Under the pieces are notes generated by a model that was not told the origin of the DNA, did not search any database, and worked only from the letters and a program-made list of their open reading frames with translations. From UBA5195 sp034432755 (lineage in GTDB: Bacteria > Chloroflexota > Anaerolineae > Anaerolineales > Villigracilaceae), in contig DAOUBQ010000039.1 in NCBI GenBank assembly GCA_034432755.1, forward strand, positions 1 to 64,000: a DNA stretch of 64,000 nucleotides. Direction: 5' to 3'. Positions 59,401-64,000 of the stretch are shown here, piece by piece (the stretch's first letter is position 1; every line of letters begins with the position of its first letter). The position numbers and the translations under genes were made by a program.

Positions 59401-59749
59401 TTTCGTGTGATTGTTCACGCCCCCAAATTGCCATGATGCCATCCCCCAGGTGCTTATCGATTGAGCCGCCTTGCGCCAGAATGATAGAATCTAACTCTTG
59501 CCATATTTTGTTTATCAGGTCGCCGATATCTTCCGGGTCAAGTGTTTCGGCCAGGGCGGTAAATCCTGAAACATCGGCAAACAAAATGGTAACGAACTTG
59601 CGTTGCTGCTCCGGTTGTTGCGACTGAAGCAGCAACAATTTCTCGCGCATAGGGGCCAGGGCAGTATCCACCACGCTATCTCCCAGCACGGCACGTTGTG
59701 CTTCCAGGGCAGAAATGCTTTGTTGGAGCAGCTCAATTTCGTTTGCCAT
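56477..59749 (-). CDS. Class III cyclase / AAA ATPase / TPR signalling protein
   Basis: A 1090-residue protein in three parts. Residues 50-230 are a class III nucleotide cyclase with the two metal Asp residues D59 (LFADVSGFT) and D103 (KHLGDGIM). Residues about 250-540 are an STAND-like ATPase with Walker A GDVGIGKSRLL and Walker B-like FLLEDLHWAD. From about 700 to 1080 there are at least eight TPR repeats (EGHYERALEYKIQSLQHWRRIGN, GENERAISFYEESLILARQ). It is likely to make cAMP or act as a cyclase-like sensor controlled by protein binding to the TPRs and ATP. It has no membrane helix. It lies alone between the pyr operon and a small membrane gene. Confidence 0.88.
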   Translation of the reverse strand: MANEIELLQQSISALEAQRAVLGDSVVDTALAPMREKLLLLQSQQPEQQRKFVTILFADVSGFTALAETLDPEDIGDLINKIWQELDSIILAQGGSIDKHLGDGIMAIWGREQSHENDPERAIRAALEMMNYLKSEPGLSAKFRMRVGINSGSVLLGSLGTQGEYTAMGDTVNVAARLEKAAPVGKILISADTYRHVRGLFNVESMPGLEVKGKSEPLQTYIVHGARPRAFRPGTRGVEGIETRMIGRSQPFQILTTAIEDTTRKTGLSVFTVIGDVGIGKSRLLHEVERWLEKSSLNLWLFKARADQQRQEQALSLVHDLFFYYFQIQETDSDQTAREKLEHGIVNLLGEKGREIAHFIGQLLGFDFSESPYLQSLRNDPRAFRSRAFDAVVEFFRKLTESAPLLFLLEDLHWADESSLNLLKYFREQGAHLQCVMIATARPSFFERALQEWEQQLPGVKILHLKPLDEEDSHRLTQEILRKVSNLPLSFEEMLVQHADGNPFYIEELIKMFIENGSIIKNESEWLIDTERVEAVRVPPSLVGVLQARLDRLSHEERLLLQRASAIGRVFWDDALRYIEEQEPALGNIKTHLRSLAQKELIYKRNQSAFAGAEEYMFRHALLRDVVYEQSLKAQRRIHHRHAAQWLLNKSGERIQAYAGVLAEHFDLAGETDQAIDWYLRAGQTATDTFIFESAVEYLQRALALMQVNSGDQRRTQAHEQLAYVNYQLTRWQEALQGYQAMLQSAIQMQDLPAQMRALHGLAQVNEIQGDYDAVLESVAQAEKRYDLLEPANPAEMAQILLEKSRALYYQGKYPAAKISAQRGLDVALETNSSAQTARLYNILGMIYVIEGHYERALEYKIQSLQHWRRIGNKVYEAAMLNNIGEIYRLMGENERAISFYEESLILARQVRDLGQIVVSLSNMGGTYVAMGEFDAAIHALETAIHTSQEKVFTEVETLCFLAEAYLGKGRLEQALEIALRALHRVEQQESSFRGKAWHTLGLVAEYLAAPIPFGKERLDARQCFERAFKIEKESGALREQAIVLWNWAKYEQKRGQAEMVDSMRHQAHAILQQLNLPRLLEKMQREIPQ

Positions 59750-59810
59750 ATACTTAATCGTACATTCAAATTATCTCAACGGTATGGCAGCAATTCTAAA
59801 TTTGAAATCA

Positions 59811-59855
59811 TATCGCAGGCTTTAGCCTGTCATTCACCGCCTTAAGGCGGCGATA
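59811..59855. repeat. Composite palindromic repeat, copy 2
   Basis: TATCGCAGGCTTTAGCCTGT and CACCGCCTTAAGGCGG repeat the 47233 element with a few base changes, keeping both hairpins by paired changes. It lies between the start of the cyclase gene and the end of the small membrane-protein gene. Confidence 0.85.
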
Positions 59856-59868
59856 CAAGAGAGTCATA

Positions 59869-60201
59869 TTATTTTTCTCGCTGCTGCAACGCACGCGCTG
59901 TCGAACGAGTATTATGCTCAATATCGAGCAAAATCAAAAGCGCTTGCGAGAGGATATATAGCACCGCCAGAATCATTAACCCCTGAAACGGGCGCCCCAG
60001 GCCGAACAGCATGTAAAACCAATCAATGGGGTAGCCATTGGCGATGTTGTTGTAAAGAAACAAACCAGTATCATAAAGGTATTGTGCAATATAAATCGCA
60101 AAAATTATCCAGCCCAAAATGCGAGTCCAGCGTTCCAGGCGCAAGACACCGTCGCGGTCGAAGTATGTACCAAGGAATGGCGTTGGGTTGGGAGTAGTCA
60201 T
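59869..60201 (-). CDS. Small two- or three-helix membrane protein
   Basis: A 110-residue protein with hydrophobic segments ILGWIIFAIYIAQYLYDTGLFLY and GLMILAVLYILSQALLILLDI; the N-terminus is soluble and polar (TTPNPTPFLGTYFDRDG). I do not recognise a family. GGAGG lies four bases before the second ATG (60201), which is chosen over the ATG at 60204. It is antisense to nothing real; the longer minus frame beyond it is only the shadow of glnS. Confidence 0.7.
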   Translation of the reverse strand: MTTPNPTPFLGTYFDRDGVLRLERWTRILGWIIFAIYIAQYLYDTGLFLYNNIANGYPIDWFYMLFGLGRPFQGLMILAVLYILSQALLILLDIEHNTRSTARALQQREK

Positions 60202-60297
60202 CATTCCTCCATGCGGTTTGTTATAATCGGATATGATTTCTAAACAAATTATACTCTTGCAGCCCGCCCGTAGCGACGGAAAAAAAAGGATAGCCTG

Positions 60298-62004
60298 ATG
60301 GATTCGAGCACCCCCTCCCGCATTCCCACCTTCATTCGAGAAGCCGTCGAAGAAGACTTGAAAACCGGACGCTTCAAATACGTTCGCACCCGCCTGCCTC
60401 CCGAACCGAACGGCTACCTGCACATCGGGCATTGCAAAGCCTTTCTGATAGATTATTTCACCGCAAAGGAGTTTGGCGGCGAACTCTACCTGCGCTTCGA
60501 TGACACCAACCCGGCCAAGGAAGAGACCGAATTCGTCGAGGCCATTGAGGCTGACGCCGCCTGGCTGGGGATTCAGTGGGCCAAAGTCACCTTCGCGTCT
60601 GATTACTTCGACCTGCTCTATGAGTGGGCAGTACGCCTCGTCAAAATGGGATTGGCCTACGTGGACGACCAGACCCAAGAAGAGATGAGCGCCAATCGCG
60701 GCACCCTGCCCAAAGGCACAAAGTGGAGCGAGACCGAATCCGCCATCAAACCGGGAGTCGATTCTCCCTGGCGGAACCGTTCCGTAGAGGAAAACCTCGA
60801 CCTGTTGGAACGCATGAAAAACGGCGAATTCCCCGAGGGCAGCCGCGTTTTGCGCGCCAAAATTGACATGGCGCATCCCAACATCCTGATGCGCGACCCG
60901 GTCATGTACCGCATCATGCATGTCCATCATCATCGCACCGGCGACAAGTGGCACATCTACCCCATGTACGACTGGTCGCACGGGCAAAACGACTCGATGG
61001 AAGGCATTACCCATTCGCTTTGCTCCAACGAATACATCATTCACCGCCCGCTCTATGAGTGGTTCCTGGAAAAACTGCAAGCCTTCCCCAGCCGCCAGAT
61101 TGAATTCTCGCGCCTGAACCTGACCTATGCCATGATGAGCAAACGCAAACTGCGCAAACTGGTCGAGACCGGCGTGGTGCGCGGCTGGGACGACCCGCGC
61201 CTGACCACCCTGCGCGGCTTGCGGCGGCGCGGTGTGCCGCCCCAAGCAATTATTGACTTCGTTACTGGCACCGGCGAGACCAAAAACGATAGCTGGGTCG
61301 AAATGGCGCAGTTCGAAGCCATTATTCGGGATGTCCTCAACAAAACCGCCCTGCGCCGTATGGCCGTCCTGAGGCCGCTCAAACTGGTCATTGACAATTA
61401 CCCCGATGACCTGGTCGAAGAGATGGACGCCGTCAACAACCCCGAAGACCCCGCCGCTGGGATGCGCAAAGTGCCGTTCGCGAAGGTGCTTTACATCGAG
61501 CAGGACGACTTCCGCGAAACGCCGCCGCCTAAATACTTCCGGCTGTTCCCCGGCAACGAAGTGCGCCTGCGCTATGCCTACCTGGTCAAATGCACACAGG
61601 TCGTCAAGGATGAAGCGGGAAATGTGACCGAAGTCCACTGCACCTACGACCCGGCCACGCGCGGCGGCGACGCCCCTGACGGGCGCAAGGTCAAATCGAC
61701 CATTCACTGGGTCTCGGCCCGGCACGCCTTGCCTGCCGAAGTGCGCCTGTACGAGCAGTTATTCACCACCGAACGCCCCGACGATGGCGAACTAGATGAA
61801 ATTCTCAACCCCCATTCACTTGAGGTGCTGGAGAATGCCTTTGTCGAACCGGCCCTGGGCGCCGCCAACGTAGGCGACCCGCTCCAGTTTGAGCGCACCG
61901 GCTACTTCTGCCTCGACCCCGACAGCACCCCCAGCAAACCGGTCTTTAACCGCACGGTGACGTTGAAAGACAGTTGGGCGAAAATTGAGGGAAAGGGCAG
62001 GTAG
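60298..62004 (+). CDS. glnS: Glutamine--tRNA ligase
   Basis: GlnRS charges tRNA-Gln directly. The 568-residue class I product has the HIGH motif in PPEPNGYLHIGHCKAF near residues 37-52, the MSKRKL version of KMSKS near 279, the family hallmark YPMYDWSHG and THSLCSNEY, and a two-barrel anticodon-binding end with IEQDDFRETPPPKYFRL. It is a complete, single-copy-looking gene. GlnRS is scattered among bacteria; many use GatCAB instead. AAAAAAGGATAG precedes the ATG. A strong terminator follows. Confidence 0.97.
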   Translation: MDSSTPSRIPTFIREAVEEDLKTGRFKYVRTRLPPEPNGYLHIGHCKAFLIDYFTAKEFGGELYLRFDDTNPAKEETEFVEAIEADAAWLGIQWAKVTFASDYFDLLYEWAVRLVKMGLAYVDDQTQEEMSANRGTLPKGTKWSETESAIKPGVDSPWRNRSVEENLDLLERMKNGEFPEGSRVLRAKIDMAHPNILMRDPVMYRIMHVHHHRTGDKWHIYPMYDWSHGQNDSMEGITHSLCSNEYIIHRPLYEWFLEKLQAFPSRQIEFSRLNLTYAMMSKRKLRKLVETGVVRGWDDPRLTTLRGLRRRGVPPQAIIDFVTGTGETKNDSWVEMAQFEAIIRDVLNKTALRRMAVLRPLKLVIDNYPDDLVEEMDAVNNPEDPAAGMRKVPFAKVLYIEQDDFRETPPPKYFRLFPGNEVRLRYAYLVKCTQVVKDEAGNVTEVHCTYDPATRGGDAPDGRKVKSTIHWVSARHALPAEVRLYEQLFTTERPDDGELDEILNPHSLEVLENAFVEPALGAANVGDPLQFERTGYFCLDPDSTPSKPVFNRTVTLKDSWAKIEGKGR

Positions 62005-62042
62005 CAGGCCGGTCTTCCCAACGAAAGACCCCTTCTAAGACG

Positions 62043-62072
62043 CGCTGTGTCTAAATTGACACAGCGTTTTTT
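62043..62072 (+). terminator. Intrinsic terminator of glnS
   Basis: CGCTGTGTC (62043-62051) and GACACAGCG (62058-62066) form a perfect stem with a six-base loop and six T after it. Confidence 0.92.
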
Positions 62073-62159
62073 GTCCAAAAAACGTCAGTTTTTCAGGTAG
62101 AATAAATAAGTTTACGGGTGATTCTCTCCGTCACCCTCATTACTGAAAGGGAAAACCTT

Positions 62160-63008
62160 ATGTCGCAGCATACTCCTCCTTCAGACGAAAACGCTGAATC
62201 GAGTCACGCCGAAACCAGGCGTTCTCCCCAAACCAACCCGCCAACCTTCGTCAACCAGCGACCTCCGGCATTGAGCGTCACCAACTACCGCAAGAAACAG
62301 CAAGTTGGACCTTTTGTCATTTGGACGCTGGTCATCGTGTTGGTCGTAGGTGGCTTGGTTATCCTGGGCACCTGGCTATTCGGCGCCGATGGCCCGGTCC
62401 AAACCATGCTGGCAACCGAAACCCCTACGGTCACGCCAACCTCCACCCCAACCAGCACCGCCACCCTGACCAGCACACCGACTGAAACAGCCACCCCTAC
62501 CGAAACCCTGACCCCCACGCCTTCGATGCCGTTCAATTATGAAATTCAGAGCGGCGATACTTTATATGGCTTACAAGAAAAGTTTGGTCTGGGCGACGAT
62601 TTTCTTTGCACGATTCAAATTTTGAACCCGGGCATTGATATTAACAACATCAGTCTCGGTCAAACGATTGTTCTGCCTAACCCCGACCTGCGCTGCCCAA
62701 CCCCCACACCGATTGATTTAACCACTCTGCGGCGCGGCGCGGAAGTCAACTATACCATTCAGGCTGGTGATACCATTGCCGCCATTGCATCGCGTTTCAA
62801 CAGCACCGTTGAGGACATCCTGGCAACCAACAACATCACCGACCCTAACCGGATTTTTGTTGGGCAGGTTATCAAAGTGCGCGTCAACCTGGTGACACCG
62901 ACCACTACGCCCAATCCGACCATTACGCCCGGCCCGACTGTCACCCCCGGGCTTCCGTCCATCCTGCAATCGCCCACGCCAGGAGCGGCTGCTACGCCAA
63001 CGCCCTGA
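62160..63008 (+). CDS. Membrane-anchored LysM protein
   Basis: A 282-residue protein: polar cytoplasmic N-terminus (about 1-55), one membrane helix (FVIWTLVIVLVVGGLVILGTWLFG), a Thr/Pro linker, and two LysM repeats (YEIQSGDTLYGLQEKFG and YTIQAGDTIAAIASRFN), ending in another Thr/Pro tail. LysM binds peptidoglycan or chitin-like sugars, so it likely ties the envelope together or presents a ligand. The start at 62160 has GAAAGGG before it. It lies between glnS and rpsT with its own upstream region. Confidence 0.88.
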   Translation: MSQHTPPSDENAESSHAETRRSPQTNPPTFVNQRPPALSVTNYRKKQQVGPFVIWTLVIVLVVGGLVILGTWLFGADGPVQTMLATETPTVTPTSTPTSTATLTSTPTETATPTETLTPTPSMPFNYEIQSGDTLYGLQEKFGLGDDFLCTIQILNPGIDINNISLGQTIVLPNPDLRCPTPTPIDLTTLRRGAEVNYTIQAGDTIAAIASRFNSTVEDILATNNITDPNRIFVGQVIKVRVNLVTPTTTPNPTITPGPTVTPGLPSILQSPTPGAAATPTP

Positions 63009-63015
63009 TTCGGTC

Positions 63016-63044
63016 TGGACAAAACGAAACCCATCGGGTACAAT
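63016..63044 (+). promoter_or_regulatory. Promoter of rpsT
   Basis: TGGACA (63016-63021) and TACAAT (63039-63044), spaced by 17 bp. It lies about 45 bp before the rpsT TTG start. Confidence 0.7.
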
Positions 63045-63088
63045 TTTGCCCCGCTGTATAAGGATAGTTTTTTCTCGGAGGAAGTACT

Positions 63089-63352
63089 TTGGCTAATATC
63101 AAGTCCCAAATCAAGCGCAATCGCCAGAACGAAGCCCGCCGCCTGCGCAACCGCGCCTTCCGGGGTGCGGCCCGCGCCGCCGTGCGCGCCGCCCGCACCG
63201 CCATTGACTCTGGCACGCCCGATAAGGCAGCCGTTCTGCTTGCCATCAGCCGCCTCGATAAGGCTGCCGAAAAGGGCATCATCCACAAAAACAACGCCGC
63301 CCGCCGCAAGAGCCGTCTGATGAAGGCCCTCGCGGCTGCCGAAACCAAGTAA
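63089..63352 (+). CDS. rpsT: 30S ribosomal protein S20
   Basis: S20 is a helical 16S rRNA-binding protein. The 87-residue product has the typical ANIKSQIKRNRQNEARRLRN opening and the RLDKAAEKGIIHKNNAARRKSRL end. It starts with TTG, not ATG; CGGAGGAAG at 63077-63085 is the ribosome site and no other start fits. E. coli S20 also uses a weak start (UUG) for autogenous control, so the same may apply here. A terminator hairpin is at 63378-63410. Confidence 0.97.
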   Translation: MANIKSQIKRNRQNEARRLRNRAFRGAARAAVRAARTAIDSGTPDKAAVLLAISRLDKAAEKGIIHKNNAARRKSRLMKALAAAETK

Positions 63353-63377
63353 TCCCTGGCTTGTGACTTTGTGAATC

Positions 63378-63410
63378 AAGCGGGAGCGCCCAGCGGCGGC
63401 TCCCGCTTTT
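63378..63410 (+). terminator. Intrinsic terminator of rpsT
   Basis: AAGCGGGAGC (63378-63387) pairs with GCTCCCGCTT (63399-63408) around an 11-base loop, ending in TTTT. Confidence 0.85.
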
Positions 63411-63418
63411 GTGCTTAT

Positions 63419-63445
63419 GTGGCGCAAGATAATATCTTGCACCAC
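63419..63445. repeat. Dispersed palindrome between rpsT and argS
   Basis: GTGG-C-GCAAGATA, a central A, TATCTTGC-A-CCAC: 13-bp arms with one mismatched pair. It has the same GCAAGATA arms as the palindrome at 21608-21638. Confidence 0.8.
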
Positions 63446-63467
63446 CGAAAAGCCAGTGGCGTTGGAA

Positions 63468-63476
63468 TGGTATAAT
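63468..63476 (+). promoter_or_regulatory. Extended -10 promoter of argS
   Basis: TGG-TATAAT, 52 bp before the argS ATG. The -35 region (AAAAGC) is weak, as is usual with an extended -10 element. Confidence 0.55.
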
Positions 63477-63527
63477 CCCGCCCAATGCGCGGGACATTTC
63501 CGCAACAGACGCGAAAAAGGTGCAAAG

Positions 63528-64000
63528 ATGTTTGAACGCGAGCAACAGGCCGTCGAAGCCAAAATTAAGACCTATTGCGCGGCCAATGATATTCCGTTGG
63601 CTGAGTTGAAGTGGATGCCCATCCCTTTTAGCGGGGAGTGGGGCATTTCGACCTCATTTTTTGCCACTGCCGCCGCCGAGGCGAAGGCGGGTAAAAGCAA
63701 AGGGACGCCGGTCCCGGCCCGGGCGCAGGAAATTGCTGAAGCGGTGCGAAACAGCCTGGGAGAAGTTCCCGGCATCTCGCGCGGCGAGGCGGTTAAGGGG
63801 TATCTGAATCTGTATTTTTCAACAGCGGAGGTGGCGCAGCGGGTGGTGGAATCGGTTCTGGCGGCGGGGAACCGGTTTGGGGCCGGGAGTCCCAAAAACG
63901 AGCGCATGATGGTGGAATATGCCCAGCCGAACACGCACCACTCGTTCCACATCGGGCATTATCGCAACACGATTTTGGGCGAAAGCCTGGCGCGGATTGT
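63528..64000 (+). CDS. argS: Arginine--tRNA ligase, 5' part (runs off the window)
   Basis: ArgRS charges tRNA-Arg. The 157 residues present start MFEREQQAVEAKIKTYCAAN and contain the typical N-terminal Add-1 domain and then VEYAQPNTHHSFHIGHYRNTI, where NTHHSFHIGH is the class I HIGH motif region and SxxN-type contacts. The frame is open to the last base, so the catalytic and anticodon domains are outside. AAAAAGGTG precedes the ATG at 63528. It follows rpsT, with a terminator and its own promoter between. Confidence 0.93.
   Translation, partial: MFEREQQAVEAKIKTYCAANDIPLAELKWMPIPFSGEWGISTSFFATAAAEAKAGKSKGTPVPARAQEIAEAVRNSLGEVPGISRGEAVKGYLNLYFSTAEVAQRVVESVLAAGNRFGAGSPKNERMMVEYAQPNTHHSFHIGHYRNTILGESLARI

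Noticed and set aside
59869..61725. Minus-strand open frame of 618 codons reaching across glnS
   Set aside because: Only its last 110 codons (from ATG 60201, with a ribosome site) look like a gene; the rest is the antisense of glnS.

Overview
The window is a GC-rich bacterial chromosome segment of ordinary housekeeping and accessory genes. I infer an anaerobic or facultative member of the Chloroflexota, most likely Anaerolineae. The grounds are the style of the proteins rather than a database match: lipoproteins and LysM proteins with long Thr/Pro linkers, a four-tryptophan NBR1-like lipoprotein, DUF3048 and DUF2085 proteins, zinc-ribbon proteins with an L7/L12-like module, and a cyclase/ATPase/TPR signalling protein. 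No phage, insertion sequence, CRISPR array or rRNA operon was seen.

Layout. 1-3.2 kb: tail of a gene, a MOSC protein, and groES-groEL behind a perfect CIRCE operator. 3.2-9.8 kb: a T-box riboswitch with a Phe (UUC) specifier controlling pheS-pheT, then a lipoprotein overlapping queG, and rdgB. 9.8-17.5 kb: an alpha/beta hydrolase, an orphan sensor kinase, a wrecked DNA polymerase IV gene, a helicase-domain protein, hsp20 and two zinc-ribbon proteins. 17.6-23 kb: an aldo/keto reductase remnant, tex, radA and a beta-CASP nuclease. 23-30.4 kb: a minus-strand surface-polysaccharide cluster (glycosyltransferase, priming sugar transferase, epimerase, CapD-type dehydratase) followed by a FemAB-like transferase and a PLP desulfhydrase. 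30.5-36.5 kb: a two-component system, RidA, a secreted helical protein, ruvC, a YebC regulator, DegV and an HD hydrolase. 36.6-43.5 kb: a gene remnant, an MFS and an ABC exporter, a DinB-fold protein, an aldo/keto reductase, clpS and a D-Ala-D-Ala ligase-like enzyme. 43.5-54.3 kb: tRNA-Ser, lipA, a large membrane protein, a ROK sugar kinase, DUF2085, DUF3048, pfkA, a lipoprotein cytochrome c, heme A synthase, surE and tRNA-Arg. 54.4-64 kb: pyrB-pyrF with an attenuator-like leader, an anion-permease remnant, the cyclase/ATPase/TPR protein, glnS, a LysM protein, rpsT and the 5' part of argS.

The themes are protein folding (groESL, hsp20, clpS), translation (pheST, glnS, argS, rpsT, queG, two tRNAs), DNA repair (ruvC, radA, rdgB), the cell surface, central carbon and pyrimidine metabolism, and heme A respiration.

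The most interesting signals are small DNA elements. One is a family of short palindromes sharing a GATAATATC-type core. A copy is read in frame inside pheT, and another copy forms a 39-bp perfect palindrome whose two ends are the stop codons of convergent genes. The others are low-complexity heptamer-like repeats that enter coding frames, and at least four gene remnants (DNA polymerase IV, aldo/keto reductase, an acetyltransferase-like protein and an ArsB/NhaD-type permease). I did not see a clear new multi-gene defence or biosynthetic system.
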